A stretch of DNA of 64,000 bases from the NCBI GenBank assembly GCA_026261815.1, contig JAMPIT010000300.1, positions 434,001 through 498,000 of the forward strand. The letters run 5' to 3'. Each line of letters starts with the position of its first letter. Within the stretch, counting starts at the first letter, position 1. Below, in pieces: positions 1-14,260 of the stretch. This stretch comes from Monarcha castaneiventris obscurior (lineage: Eukaryota > Chordata > Aves > Passeriformes > Monarchidae). The notes beneath the pieces are model-generated. The model was given only the letters and a program-made list of their open reading frames with translations, had not been told where the DNA came from and searched no databases. A program made the position numbers and the translations under genes.

Positions 1-2239
1 GGTTTTTTTACCTCTGGGAAAACAACACTCCAATTTTTAATATGCAATAATGCTCCTCTCTAGCCTGTAGGAGATGAAAATTATTAAGTAGCTTTATTTT
101 TTGAAGATCTTACAGCAGCTTTGGGAAGAGTTATTTCACTCTGCATCAATTATTTTTAATTGAACTGAATATTTTTCAGATTACATGAAATACCTCTCTT
201 TTAAGTTTAACATTTAGAGTTTCTTAAGGAAATATCACAGTAAGGATTCACTAGGACATACATCTCTAGCATATTCTAGTAAATTTACTGTTGTTTCAGA
301 AAAAATATTTGCACTATGTTTTTCCCTTCACTAGGCCAAGTCTCATTTCTACTATGTGTCATAGCTCTCACACCATACTCATCCAACCTCCCTGCAGTTT
401 ATAAAGGAAAATAAAGTAGGGATTGTCTTAAGTGTGTCTGGGTTCCATCTGGTGGTGGTGGAAAGCTCCAGCAGCTGTTGCACAATTCTTTTCCATGTGA
501 GGCACCTCAGAGCCTTCTTTAGCGGGTGTGCACAGGGAAGTAGCGGCCCAAGCACACCGTGTGTGGTTTATCAGACACAACAATTTTCTGCTTTTCCAGC
601 TGAATGATGAGAGGGAAGCACTGAGTAGTGTGGGTCATAAAATGTCCAAATTCGTTTAACTGCCCAGGCTGAATTAAATAGAAGGTAATTTCTAGTACAG
701 AAGTCTAAATAAGTAGATACTATTGACAAAAGATGTCAAGTTAGTCCCAAATAAGTGGAAATTATACGAATATCTTCAGAGTCTTATGGGTGATTTCTTG
801 TGAACTTCTCCTTTTGAACATTTTTAGCCGTATATTAGAGCTAGTGTGCAGAAATTTAGATGTTCAGGATACCAACATACAATTCCGAAAGGTTTCGGTA
901 GTGTTCTGTACACCTGCTTTTCAGGGCTGTCCAACTTATGCATGTAAACTTAAATGGACAAATACAGTTGTATTATTTGACAAGTAATTTCCAGGTGGTT
1001 TCAGTCATATCTTGAAAGAAATCGAAATATGTTCCTAAACATTTAAAGAGCAAAAATGAAATAAGAACATTCACTATTTCTCAAAAGAAGCTTGTTACCA
1101 GCATGGAGACAGCGTCAGAACTACTCAGTAAAATCTGTAGCTCAAACTCTTTGAGGCTCTGTCCTCTTGACCTGTGTACCAATTCCCAGCAAGTTTAGGA
1201 GGTATAGATTTATTCAAGTAAATGTTATCCAGGCAAATATCCTTTCATGTTTTTCATCTCAGTTCCTTGCCTGCTGTGAGCAGAAAGAATTTTCAGCAAA
1301 TAGTCCTGATAAAATATTTGAACTTATTTAATTGCCTAAGGACTGGACAAGCTAAGTAAATTGTGCCAGTGAGTGTAAAATCCGGTAGGTATTTTTAATT
1401 CTGGACTGTGGCTTGCACTGAGAATCGTTTTGCTTCATGAGAAAAGTATTTGGATTTCCTATGAAAATATCTAATATTTTGGTGGATCCTTTAAGTATTC
1501 TGTGGAAAATTTTTTGGTTTTATATTTTTATATTTTAAAAATATCAACAGTAAACAATGTGAGCTACAATCTGTTACATTATAGTTCATGGGATTGGCCA
1601 GCAATACTCACTAACAAACCCTCGGCAAATATTAAATCTCAATATCTGTCCTTGAACTGCTCTCAGAAGTTTCTTTATTGCATTTCTCCTTTACATGGAA
1701 ATTCTGTACCCCAAGCACACGGTGAGGAGAGAGGGGCAAACACTCAGAACTTTCTGGAATCATAAAGACTGGGTTCCTAATTAGGTTGAGTAGTAAAGTA
1801 TTCTTCAATTTACATGTCCTCAGTCTTATGATTTATATGCGGTTGTTTTATGTGTGAATCACTGCTTTTCTTCCTGGACTGTACAGCACATTAACGTCTG
1901 CATTTTCTTGGGGAACTTCTAATGTGCTTTCTCTTTTCTCATGTTTTACATGATTTACTCCTACCTTCCTCTTTCCCTTACAATGCTGTTTGAAATATTT
2001 AAGTCCTTAAAACCCCTTTTTCTTTTTTCCGTCTGAAGTGCAGTGTGTTTGCTCTTTTGTCATTGACACCCTTGTCTCACTAACCTGTCACCTTTCGACT
2101 TCTTGCTCATGACAACTAAAAGCTGCATGAATCATTGTAGAGACATCCTTAATCACGTTTTCAATTAGATCACTGGTTTTAGTGCCATGCTCTTTTACTT
2201 TAGAACTTTAGAGCTTGAATTGGGCAATACTAAAAATAT
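1..2239. other. AT-rich non-coding sequence, no gene seen
   Basis: No reading frame here resembles a known protein, and the few open frames are short and begin at non-ATG codons. I see no transposon end, tandem array or RNA gene. The stretch is consistent with intronic or intergenic avian sequence. Confidence 0.6.
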
Positions 2240-2620
2240 ATAATAAGCATAGTTCAGTTCTTCACTTGGCTGTAGCTGAGCATTATTTTGTAGCTGCTAA
2301 TAAAGGCACATTATCATGTTCAGGGATTGCAATTATCATTGAAATGTGTATGTCCATTAACTGCAACATTAAGCTGAGGATATAATTACTGTCTAGAGCC
2401 AATATCTGTGTAAAGTCGATGATGCTATTAAGCTATAAGCAATATTTGTTAACAAATATTTAAGCATTTCAGAATTGATTCCATCACTTGCAGACTTAAA
2501 ATCTAATCCTACTTGCACTCCAAATTGTTTGTGATTTAAGTATTTGCCAAATATATTATTGAGTTATTTGGACTTGAATATAATTAGTGATGTGAGAATT
2601 CTTCTAATAGCCAATGCCCA
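2240..2620. promoter_or_regulatory. possible conserved non-coding element (weak)
   Basis: This block is evenly AT-rich, has no low-complexity runs, and carries several TAAT/ATTA homeodomain-type cores (for example TATAATTACTG near 2380 and ATAATTAGTG near 2580), plus the inverted repeat AATATTTGTTAACAAATATT near 2442-2461. That texture is common in deeply conserved developmental enhancers. Conservation cannot be seen from one genome, so this is only a composition-based suggestion. Confidence 0.15.
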
Positions 2621-5600
2621 GAATGACCTGAGCTGGTGGCAGAAGAAGAGAGAAGCTGTGGCAACAAAATCCTTATAAAATTGTGGTACACTGGGTAAAA
2701 AATTGCTGCAAACAGTATAAATTATTCTAAGGGTTATATTTCAGACAATTTAGTACAACAATTTACCTGCATGAAAACCTGTTGGATGCTTAGAAGACAA
2801 TAAGGAAAAGACGTTCCTTATTTAATGAGCGTGTTTTAAAGAAGAATGAGGTTGAGTTTGTTCATTGATTTGCATCCTGATAAATTCTAGTGTTTCCACT
2901 ACAGAACATGACATTTCCTGCAAAATTGATTGGATATTTCATTTGCATTAGTAGTCTAAGCCACTGCTATATAATTGCACACATGCGGAGATGTTTATAT
3001 CTTTAACGAGGAGACCTTCCCTACATTGTGTTTTTTAGGAAAAATATGCATGATAGTAATTGACTTCTAAGTGCTTGAGCAACTTAATTTCCTGTTGTAT
3101 TTCCTTAGCACGTGAGCGATAGCCACCACTTCGGTTAACTTGGTTCCCTGAACAAGTAACGGACATCTAGGGTATGCTGTTTGGGAGTAAAAGTTAATAG
3201 ACTCAGCCTTTCTGCCTTTTAAACCTTATTTTGAATGTAAGTGTGTTTCAAGTTTTTCGAGGGCAGAGGAACTATTACATTTCTCAGTGATTTTCTTCTG
3301 GTGTAGAAATACCTAATAGATACCTAATATAAGTCCTCTCTTCTTTACAAAAGTTGTTTTGAATTCAGTTATCACGTGTGTCTCCTTTGTGGCTTATCAG
3401 CTTCTGCTCTGTCTTTGATGGCCAGACTTGGTTGTTCTGGCACTACTTATGTTTGCTGCCCACATCACTAAATATGACATTGTTTTTATTAGATTGTTTG
3501 TATTTTTTATGTTGATTATGTTATTTGCTTCAAAATTTGCCTATTTCAGATAGAGCAGGTTCTCGTCTTTCAGTAAACTCTAACTGCTGGACCTTTTCAC
3601 TTTTGCTGCATGTCCCAAACCTACTTAGCAAGAAGGAATAAGTAACAAACGGAGCCTCTTGGGTAAAAAGCAACTCTAACAGCTCAGGCTAACTTACGAG
3701 TTACTCATCTAAAAGACGTTGGTTTTGTTGATGTGCGTTGGCCTCGTATGCACATTATTTTAGTAGCTTAATGAATTAATTTAACAGACCTTGTTGTAAG
3801 TAAATTAACCGTTAGAGTTCAGAGCAGAGTGAGTAATTCTTTAATATTAGACTACAGCAATTTTTATGATTCAAGTCAAACTTAATTATGAGATTGCTTA
3901 TTACATGTTTGTGTAATTCAAAGAGAAAAAATTTCCAAAATAATATATCGCAAGTATATCTGTCAAGAAAAGAACAGCCCAGTAAAACCCCAAGAGGTTG
4001 GAAAATTCTTGTTGATGCTGGGTGAGTTATCCCATTCTGTTTGGACCCTGGGATCGTGGTGTGCATTGGCCACCGCTGAAAGAAGGGGGTATATGTGGTT
4101 CTACCTGACCAGTTGTTTAAATTCTCCTTTAAAGTGACTTAAGAATTAAATTTAGTTACCAGCAGCTAGTCTATGACGAAAGCAGTCCTCTAGATGATCT
4201 ATATTTTCCTTTAGAAGAGAATTTTCATTTTATTAGATTTATAGAAAGGAATATGTATTTGTCTGGCAGTGTCCTAAAAGAGGAATTGTTTCACAGCAGT
4301 GACTTCATTTCAAGGAATTTTTTCCCTGAGAAAATACTTAACCCAAGTAGTAATCTTCCCATGAAGTTTTATGCAGTGATGAGATCTATTCTTATATGTG
4401 AAACAAAGGTAATTGTTGAGGAGGCAAAGTCAGACTTACACACTTCGTGACATCAGGGTCAGCTGGTTTTGACTTTGCAAAAAACTGAGTGTTAAACATG
4501 GCATGGGAGCTGTCCATTGCTTGGGGTATTTTGTGCTTCTTTTGTTATTAGTTGGATGATCTGGGTTAATCCAAAACTGCAAAGGACTGGCTCTTTCTTC
4601 TTCTACCTCTTACTCTCATATCATTACTCCTGGTTTTTTAATTAAATAGGATTGGATAGTTTACGTTTGTACTATGGTCCATTAATTTTTATTCATACGT
4701 TTTAGAGTTATTTACATGTATTTGTGTGGAAAGATGAATGTTGGCCTGACCAAGTGTTCATGGAGCAACATGTACAGAAACCTTTGTCTCTTCTATCCAG
4801 CTCTTGCCACATAAACAGAAATGCATCACTTCCTCTCCACAAGAGAGAAAGTTTGTGGAGCTGAGTCCCTGAAGACTATTTCCTGCAGAGCAGCAGCAGT
4901 CATAACTAGTAAATAGTAAGAGAAACATTTTGGGTTTGAGAAATAAATGCGGCTTTAGCTAGTTCCTCTGTTTTGCTGTTCCTTTCGTCTGGAAAATTTC
5001 CAGATGCAGGAAGACATCAGCTTTCTCGAAAAATTTTTAAAAGTTTGTTTATTTGGACTCTGCATTTTTTTCACTCAAGGGAAGAGCTTCCAGCGATCTC
5101 CCCTTTTCCTATTTGGGTGCCAGTTTGTGGCTCACTCGAACGTTTTGGTGATACTTTCACTCTGATCTTTTTTTCCCTGCTAAATATTTGAGCCATTTGC
5201 ACTTTTCATCTAGTTTTATTGTATCATCAGGAAAAGATGTAAATTATTTCCATACATAATGTTTAACTGGGAAAATAATTTAAAAATAATAAACACAGAG
5301 GCTGCTTTGGCTTATATGATTTGCTTAGGTGTTGAAAAGCCAAAGAGCACAGAATTTATGGTGTTAGATGGTACCAGAGATTTTTCTCCAAGAAAAGGAA
5401 AGCGAAAGCAATGCCGCTATGTCATTTCCTTTTTTGTGTTACACAAGAAATCAGCGTATTTCTGGGAGACCTTGTGACAAACCAACCTACCTTGGGTCAT
5501 TCCCCTCATTAGGAAATATTTTACCTGCATTTCTAGGAGCACGCATAAAGGCCCAGGTGACGGGTTAGTACTGTTAAATCTGCTTTCCATCCGAGTAAGT

Positions 5601-8496
5601 TGAGCCATGAGAGAGCAGCTTCGTTTTAGGAATACAGTAGGGCTGGTAAAGATATTTTGAAGAAGCCTGATTCTTCAAAAGCATTTGAGATATTAGTATT
5701 AGTTTATTTTTTCAAGGCCAAACTGCTTACGCTGGAAATATTTTCCTATGTCTTTTCTACCATTTTGAACTCGTTTAGAGAATGAATACGTTAAAGGTTA
5801 GGAATTCCCATGGTGTTCCTTAAATATGCTGTATTTTTCTCGTTGATCAAACAGAATATTGGATCCTGGAACTTTGACTAATGAAACTCTTGAAAGTGTT
5901 CATAGCACGCTATGAAACCAACGATTCCAGCTGAGAGCAGGATTGACAGTTTTTCCTCGTTCTGCTGTACATGATCATGGCTCCACAAGACACTGGAGTA
6001 TTTTCCAAAGTGGAAACTTTGGCTAATTTTAGCATTCTTTCTGTAAGCAAGTTCACAAATAAGTCTGAGTGAGCTGTAGATTCCATCTCTAGTCGCAGTG
6101 GCAGTGCACGGACATTGTTCTGTGTCACACTCGCTGCTGCCTGCGCTCAGCCACACCACGAATTGGGACGCTGCTGACGGTGATCCCAACTCTTCTGTGC
6201 TTTGCTTCTTATTGCTCCTGTGAAAATGTCATTTTCTGGCTAGAGACATAAGCCCCAGATGTGGGTTTTCTTACGGATTCTCACAGACATGGGGACATCG
6301 TGTGTCTATCTACCCCATCCTTTGAGTATTCCATGTAATTTGGAACTTGGCATAAAGATTTCAATCACATTTTGTGTAAACAAATAAACTTCCCATGAGT
6401 TATAAGCAAATACTGGTTTCTTTAACAGCTGACCAAAATAATGTCTTACAAAGTTTCTGAAGGACTAGTTTTTCCTAGATCAGGGAAGGGATTTTAAAGT
6501 TTTTACTTGATAACAAATACACAGGAAACAATTCCCTAGCTGTTGTGATTCCTTTCACCTGTCTCATAGGTGGAGGTATGTCCTATCATTCCTTACACAA
6601 GTGTACGGTATTATATTACTCTCTGAAGCTTTGTAAATAATTTTTCTTACCATCCTTCAAATTCTTGTAAATTATGATCATTGGGAATTCTAATGCAATA
6701 AAGTGAGAGTAGCCAATTTCTTCTCTGGATTCTCTCCTAGTACGAGTGATTTCATCCTCCTACTGATCAGGATTTTCTGAACCCGGTGAAGTCATTTGCT
6801 CTGTCAGTCACTTTGGAGTCCATTGAGAGCGGATAAATGCTAATTTTTTCCCTCAGCATCATCATATTTTAGAAAATTTTTTTGCTCAAATATTACAAGG
6901 GTCTTCAAGGTGTTCTTGTTCTATCTGCATAGGCTTTGCAGCTGCCTTCAGTTTACACGGACCCCTGCGTAAGTTATTTTTGCGACCCCATGCATAAGTT
7001 TAGTGCTGTGGCACGATGGCTAAATTTAATGCAGTACCAGGATTGATTAGTAAAGCTGCCAGTACCCTTGGAAGCCAAAGTGGGATGGTATTCTCCTGGA
7101 GTACTGAGATTTTAAGGAAATTCATACTTCACGAAGTAAATCCAATGATTCGTGTTTATTAGAATTTCTGGTGATCCTTTATAAAATATCATTAGAAATA
7201 TATTGTGAAATCCACTGTTTCCTTTACAAATAGATGAACAATACATCCATAGCTGTCGGGAAGTGTGGGCTGTGTGAGAGACAGAAAGTCAACAGAAGGA
7301 GCACAAGCAAACATGCAGTTATGGACTGGGGTGGGAGTGCTTCTGCTGAACATGCACTGAATAATCAAACACTTGTTTGTTTGGTAGTGTAAAAAGATTT
7401 AGTAGCAGGAACAAATTCAGGCTGCCACCATTAATACATAGATGGTGAATGATATTAAGTTATTTCTGGAGGTGCATATACCTGATCTATGACATGGGGA
7501 GATGTTTATATCGCCAACCTTGAATTATTTTTTGCAGTTCATCTTTGTTTTACTCTGTCTGGCTTTTGCTCTCCTTGTGTGCCAATAAGCAAATACTTGT
7601 GCAAATCCATCCGTTCTCTCCACCTCTGGGGGCCCAGGGGGAGGGGAAGCATGTGGGTGCATGCTGCTTGCACTGTAGAGTTTCCACGCACATGCTGGTG
7701 GCATTGAGTTTCCTGCTGTGCCTCGACACAGCTTTGGCCCAAAACCAGGGAAAATATATCTTTGAGAAATATATATTTCATTTTTAACCGTTCTTAACTT
7801 TAATAGCTATGACAGGTTTTTAAAAACTTGCATTTGAGACAGCATTAATAACTCACGTGTGTTTCATTAAGAAAAAGGACAAACTGTCTATAGGGCCATT
7901 AAATTCTTGGCTAATGTCACCAAAATTTAGATGACGTAAAATTGTACCGTTTTGGGTCATAATATGCCGCCTGAAAAAAATACCCTGTGATTTAGTTTTG
8001 ATTCAGACAATACTCAAAAGGATTTGTTATGTCTTACAGACCTTTCTGCAAACTACTAATGGGATGAAGACAATATATCACTTTTATAATAGTAAGCTAT
8101 TAAAGGCAAACATAAAGCAGTCTGAAGCCCATAAGTGCTGCCAACAGCTCCTGCTTTAATGAATTCCCTTTTAGATGTCCATTAAATGCTCATGGCAAAT
8201 GTACTCATAATGGAAATGGCAAATCTAAATGGGTAGATATGAATAATCCATGCAGTTTATATTCTGTTTATGATCATCTTCACATTTAGTTTTCAAGACA
8301 ACGCTGTTTAGTTTTCATTACAGTTTGGAATAAAGAGGACAGGGAGTAATTGATAGCATCAAGCATATTAAAATCAATGGGTTGCTTTTCAAGGAACAGG
8401 TTCAATGCTGTAATTTCAACTCTAAACATTGATTTAGGGAACTCACCACAAAATGTTTTGTGCCATGTGAACTTCTATGTGGAAAGACTAATACTA
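2621..8496. other. AT-rich non-coding sequence, no gene seen
   Basis: The stretch contains only short, composition-driven open frames on both strands; none shows a domain, signal peptide or codon pattern I can support. No CR1, LTR or satellite signature was noticed. Confidence 0.6.
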
Positions 8497-8540
8497 ATTT
8501 TATATCTATATATATCTGTATATAGAAATATATAGAGGTT
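8497..8540. repeat. AT-rich inverted/simple repeat
   Basis: This is a TATA-type run with imperfect dyad symmetry. Arms CTATATA (8506-8512) and TATATAG (8519-8525) are exact reverse complements around a 6-nt spacer. It is probably a decayed TA microsatellite. Confidence 0.55.
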
Positions 8541-11092
8541 GTTATCAGTATGTGCATGAGTAAACAGTGATCTATAGTAAGTCATTTTGGTTTTATTGCA
8601 CTCATATAATGAATCAATGAGATTCCAGTCATCATTGGGATACCGTTTGTAAACCATTAGCACACAGGAATTACAGCCCATCATACATCATTACTCTGAT
8701 TGAGGCTTTATTGCCATATTCTCAAATTGTTTGCTTGCTATAAAACTAAATAGACACCAGACAACTATAGGTAGAGGAGAGACTATGCATTATTGGTCTG
8801 CAGTAATGAAGGATTTTTGTAGCATAATGGGGCACAACGTCTGAGGAAAATAAACTTGGCAGCAAAGGAAAGCTTGAGTGTTTTTAATGTCTGTTGTTAT
8901 TGCCTTAAAGGTCAAATATATTTGTGATGATGGAGTTATTCTTTCCTTATTTCATGAATCATACACTTTTTTTGGTCACATGAGCCTTGTTTTATACTTA
9001 AGTTTTTAAAACACAGGAACTACGCTGCACCTTTCAACTCCAGAGGAGGATTTGCATCTTCGGAGGGAGTGGTGTGGTTGTAGAGGCGCTTGGGCTGTTG
9101 CAAGCACGTCTTTTGCTCTGTACACTTTGGTTTTTTTCTGGACAGAGGCAGGGAAGAAAACTACTTCAACAGACGTCAGCTGTTATATGTGATTTAGGTT
9201 CTCCAAAAACATAAAATATACATTAGTAATTTTGGGAGCTGTAGTGAAAGGATACCTTCATTTTAAAAGATGAGCGGACACAGTGAATTTGGACTTGGGG
9301 AATTTAGCTGTCTCTCAGTGTCAGAACCAGGGGCTTTAGAGTACAACATCAGTACACACAGGATATAACCAAAGTGTTACTTTCTCCAGCTACAGAAAAA
9401 AAATGTATTTTAGGAAATTAAATTGTTTCAATTTTGTGAATTTTGGAGTGAGGCAAATGGTCACCAAGTGTTAGTCCTAAAGACTCACTGGAAAGAGGCG
9501 TTTAGCTCCAAAGGCAGTTCTGTATCTTGAACCCACTAAGGAAATTTCTATCTCCCACCTCCATTCCCACCTCCTTGCTCACAGCTCTTTTGTTTTTTGT
9601 TTGCCCTGATAGTCTCCTGTTTCTTTAGCAATTAACTCCTGTGATATTTGTCTTTGGTGAAACTGGAGTGACATGTGAGATCCTTGAGAGATATTTTGGT
9701 TTCGTTTGCTTCGGTGAGGTTTTTGTGCATGGAATTTAAGACGTGACCCAACAGGATTTATTCTGGCCAGGCTGAGGAGTCAGTCAGGCTGAGGAATAAT
9801 GGAAACATTCAGGGCTTCTGAAGGGGTTCCAGGTTACTACCGTCATCAAGGGCGTGTGTTTCAGTAGGACCTGCAAGCCTTGCTTGTGTTTGAGTACCAA
9901 ACTGTTGCTGAATGGATCTGAGATGGGCTGTAATAACATTTGTGGCTTTACCAAGGGGCATCATCAGCCAAAGAGAAAATGTGATGGTGATTTGTGACAC
10001 ATCATTGTGGAAAAGTGTACAGTGAAAAGCTGGACCCTTACAGCAAGCAGGAAAGAAAACCAGGCTGTGAGTGGCTGGATACCTCTGTGCAGCCTGGGAA
10101 TGGGTTTCACTCTCCGCGAGTATTCCTTTATTACAAAACCTGAATGATTGGCTGCTGAGTGATGACAAATCAATTTTGCCCTGCTGTACCTTGGCTGGGG
10201 TCTCAGGGGCTCAGTTGTATTCTCCCAGCTCTTTCCAGTGGCAGTACCTGTGTTTATACTAGGAACTATTATTTAACATAGACATGTATCATATTTCTTG
10301 TGGAAGAATAATTTTTAAATATAGGCGTAAAATTCACTTCACTTGGCAGTGCTAATACTCTCTATTATCCAAAGTATAAAGTGTGCTTGGGAACAAATAT
10401 TTGTAATTATTCCCTGTTCTCCTGAGTTGGATGTTGTATTTGAAAAACAATGTGTCAAAATGCTTTGTTATAAATAATTGTTGACACTTTTTTAGAGTTA
10501 CTTTAGGTAAAAGCTCAAGGACAGAATGTCCTAGTGTATTTAAATGTTAATGCAATTTATCTTGTAGGCATTTAACCATTTTGAAGTATACTCTAATTAG
10601 CTCTGCCTACCCCATAGCTGAGCGGAGAGCCAAATTCAGATGTAGATTTACTTAGGGCTTTCTTAGTACACACAGACGCTTGATTTCTCTTTTTCATCAA
10701 AGCTACTTCTGATTTTAATATTGTCAAAAAATAGTTGTTCTAAAAATAAAACCCAGATACATTCTGGAGATAACTGTGATTATAAGGCTTTCACCAAGTT
10801 TCTTTAAATAAAAATACTTAACCTGCTATTCACTCAATTGGTATTCATTACCTATATTTATTACAAGTTAGATTTAGCAAGTGTGAATAAGCAGTGAGGA
10901 GATAAATGTGTTCTTTATTTTTGTGTGGGTTTCGTTTTTATTTCTCCAGTAGAGGGAAGTTCATGTGTAATTGTGAATGTATTTATGTCTGCGTGACCTC
11001 ACAAAGAGTTACAACATTTTCATTATGAGTGCTTGTTGTTAGAGAGGAAATATATGAATAGCCTTTGAATTCCTGGCATTTTGCATGTGTTG
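8541..11092. other. non-coding sequence, no gene seen
   Basis: Mixed AT-rich sequence. A 119-codon minus-strand frame at 9809-10168 has no recognisable domain and is within the length expected by chance in a window this size. Confidence 0.55.
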
Positions 11093-11154
11093 CTGTTCTC
11101 CCCAGCAAGGTTTGTGACAGCACCTCTGCTGTCACAGTCACATAGGGAGAACAG
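11093..11154. other. two-storey hairpin-forming inverted repeat
   Basis: Two nested perfect inverted repeats share one centre. The inner stem is 10 bp: TGTGACAGCA (11113-11122) pairs with TGCTGTCACA (11127-11136) around a CCTC loop. The outer stem is 10 bp: CTGTTCTCCC (11093-11102) pairs with GGGAGAACAG (11145-11154). They are separated by an asymmetric 10 x 8 nt internal loop. Total length is 62 nt with 20 base pairs. The size is in the pre-microRNA range, but the large internal loop is atypical, so no RNA gene is called. A relic of a small inverted-repeat transposon or a chance dyad is also possible. Confidence 0.6.
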
Positions 11155-13599
11155 AGGGACTCTTCTCACACCCCATTCTCTGTCATCCCCGCAGCATGAG
11201 GAGAGCTGAAAAGGCAAAGTGCTCTTAGTTCTGTTAAATGCCTCTTTTACAGCAATGCTTTACTTCATGCATTCTTTTAATTCTACCACTGGCCTTCAAT
11301 ATCACTGATGTGTTCCTGCTTGGTCACCGCTCCTGTGCTGAAAACCCAACTGAAGGCAGTTGTCTTTCCCTTCTGAGGAAGGCATGTCCTTTGAAAGTTA
11401 AGTGCATTTTCTTCACTACTTGTAAGATCTGTGTGTCCATTAAGCAATACTCTGCTTTGAGACTGAAGAGAATCTTCATGATTTTCTTCTTAGAAAAGTG
11501 TTGATATACTTTACTGCTGGTAAAAATCGAGATAATCTTTGTACTTTCTGGTAAGCTCAAATAACTATTAGTCTGCTGACATTATAATGACTGTGGTCTT
11601 GTATAAAAAGACCTTGTGTTTCTAAGAGAATCTTTCCCCATCATCCTTGCAATGAGGGAATTGTATCCAGCCCTATCCAAACCTGTAACATGGATGCAGT
11701 TGAAATCACTGTCCATGCTTGTGCTCATTTATATCACGCATGGACACAAATCCTGAAGGAAGAGCTGCATGTACGTGGTATGGGCCTGGCTCTGCAAGTG
11801 TCCTGCAACTGGGAAGAGTCACATTTGACTAAAAAGATAATTTTCTGCTGAAAATGCATCTGTAGTAAACATAGGAACTGTTGGGAGGGGAATCGATGAA
11901 AATGCCACAGCTCCAGGACTCATGATGTTGAAGTTTGATAGTACAGATTCATGGTCCACTTCAGCTGCTGTAAAACCACTCTGCAGCTGAAAAGGTGCTT
12001 TTTTTCCTGCATTATCATTGCTGTGTGGGGTTCACTCTCTCTCCATGTCAGGACTGGCTCCTGCCTGCAGAGTTGCCAGGGTGGGAGCTGCTGTGGATGT
12101 GGCCATTTGTGACAAAAATATATGTGTTGATAATTCTCCTCTATTTACTTCTCTTTTACTATTATTCTTAGATGTGTCTACAGCTCTCAGAAAGGAATTT
12201 TTAAAACACCTTCACTCACTTCAGAATATTCTATTTCTGTTAAAGTAACAGGTATGAATTTGGGAGTTAACACTGAAAAAACTTAGAAAGTTCTTCCTGT
12301 TGCATGCATCACATTTGGGTAGCTGCTGCCATAAAAAATGAGAAGCCCATGCTCTAGAAAAGTGTGCTGCAGCAGTGAAGCATCAGGACTTCTGTATTTA
12401 TGTGACAGCAAAAGAATTTAAGTACATGAAGGGTCATGTTGAGTTCTGTAAAAAACAATTTGCAGTGAGTTGACATACTGGTATATACCCAACAGTTCCA
12501 GTTTTATTAATAGTGATATTCCATATTTTTGCATGAAAGCTTCTGAAGTTCTTAATGGGGTCCATTGAAACCATCAGAGTAGAGTATGCAATTACTGAGA
12601 GCCAGTGAGCAACTTGATACGAATTCACTTTTGCCAGGGGTTTTGGAAATATGTGCTTTATAATAAAGTATATTTGACCATTCTGTGGCTTCCATTTGGC
12701 ATGAATTCACAGTTTGATTTCAGTTCTGAAAGAAGAGGCAATGTCTGTAAAACACAAGACATTATGCACCAGTCCAAATAGGAGGTAAGGATAAGGGGAA
12801 ATTATTGTTTTATTTTATAGATGCTTGAAAATACACCTGTATTAATAGATTTTTAACTAGAATATACACAATAAGAGCATTCCAGGTTGAGAAATGGTCA
12901 AAATATACTGCTGGTATGCAATCTAGATGCAAAATCCTGCTTCTGGTGAGTAGGATGTGTCAGACCTGGCCAACTTGAAGCGCTTTTGTCTGAGTATCCT
13001 GTGAGCGCCTCTCCTGTAGGCTCACAGCTCAGCAGTAAGACCTGCTGCAGCTACAAACCCTACTACAGCTCCCCTCGTTAGAAAAGCAACTTCCTTGGCT
13101 CAAGGAAAAATCCTTTGACTTTATAATGATTGTGTAATGTATCAATAGCAATTTGGGTGATTCCATTATCTCTGTAATGGGCGCTGATTTGGATAGACCT
13201 TCCCCCATTGTCCTTTCATCAGGAATTGGTTTTTTCAGTGTTGAATGAGTCAGGGTCTGGTTTCTTCAAAGAGAGATGTCTGTCAGGAGGTTTGAAAATT
13301 ATGGAGTAATCACTGTTAGGCAATGTTCTTTTCTTGCTTTTGAGACAGCTGTAATTATAAATATCTCACCAACTGGGTTTTTAGTAGACATGATTAGGGA
13401 AAATATGTCCATTTGTTAAGTTTGAAGAATGTATTTCTATTAACTTTTAGGGAGATCTTTCATGTATTTGTGGAGAGTGTCTGACTTTATGATGTGTTGG
13501 TACCATTTTTACATCGTCATGTCTTATGTATTCTACAGTGCTGCATGAGGCCACTCATTTTTATTTGTGTTAAATCTCTTAAAGCATGTCTGGTAATCT
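11155..13599. other. non-coding sequence, no gene seen
   Basis: No recognisable coding exon or repeat. A 60-bp open segment before GTGAGT at about 12943 has a poor pyrimidine tract upstream and was not accepted as an exon. Confidence 0.55.
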
Positions 13600-14260
13600 T
13601 TATGTATATTTTCATTTAGTCAGTGGAAATCGGGTAATTTGCTAATTTTTCATAAATTGTGAGGTATGTTTGATTTTTTCTTTTTAATAATCTAAATTAT
13701 TTTGGTTTAAAATATTTTTAAAGCATTTCATTTGGAAGTATCACTCAGGTTTTGACGATTACATTTAACACATGATAACATTTGGTTTGCTCATCGAAAA
13801 TGGAGAACATTTAATATTTATTCATAACAAAAGTATTAGAGAAGCTGTCAATAAATTTTCTGTCATAATTGAATCATAGGATATCTAAATTGTTGATAAT
13901 ATGATCTGCTCGTTAAACAAAAGTGTCTGGAGGAAATGATGGATTAATTGACTGATGGCTAAGGTTTCTCTCAAATATAATGGTTTACCCAGTTTGATTT
14001 GATTTGTGTAAAATAACTTTCTCTAATAAACAATTTGCTCAGAGGCAATGGAAGAAATGAATGGTTATCAAACCAAACTTAATTAGTCTCTCCTAGATTG
14101 ATATTACTTGGGGAGTCTTCGTTTTAATTGTGGAGAGCTGGATACAGAGTTTGGTTCATTATATTTTTCCTGTATAAACACTATTGTGTAACTACCTATG
14201 GAATATAACATGTAAATTCATTTTAATAAGTGCTTGTAAAGTGGATTAGCTAATTATGCC
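13600..14260. promoter_or_regulatory. possible conserved non-coding element (weak)
   Basis: A long, even AT-rich stretch without simple repeats. It contains many homeodomain-like cores (ATTAATTGAC near 13942, CTTAATTAGTC near 14078, several TAATAAAC/CATAATTG motifs). This resembles known developmental enhancers in vertebrate gene deserts. The call rests only on texture; conservation or chromatin data would decide it. Confidence 0.17.

Noticed and set aside
12881..12942. 60-bp open segment before GTGAGT
   Set aside because: The upstream acceptor region lacks a pyrimidine tract and the encoded text has no family resemblance.
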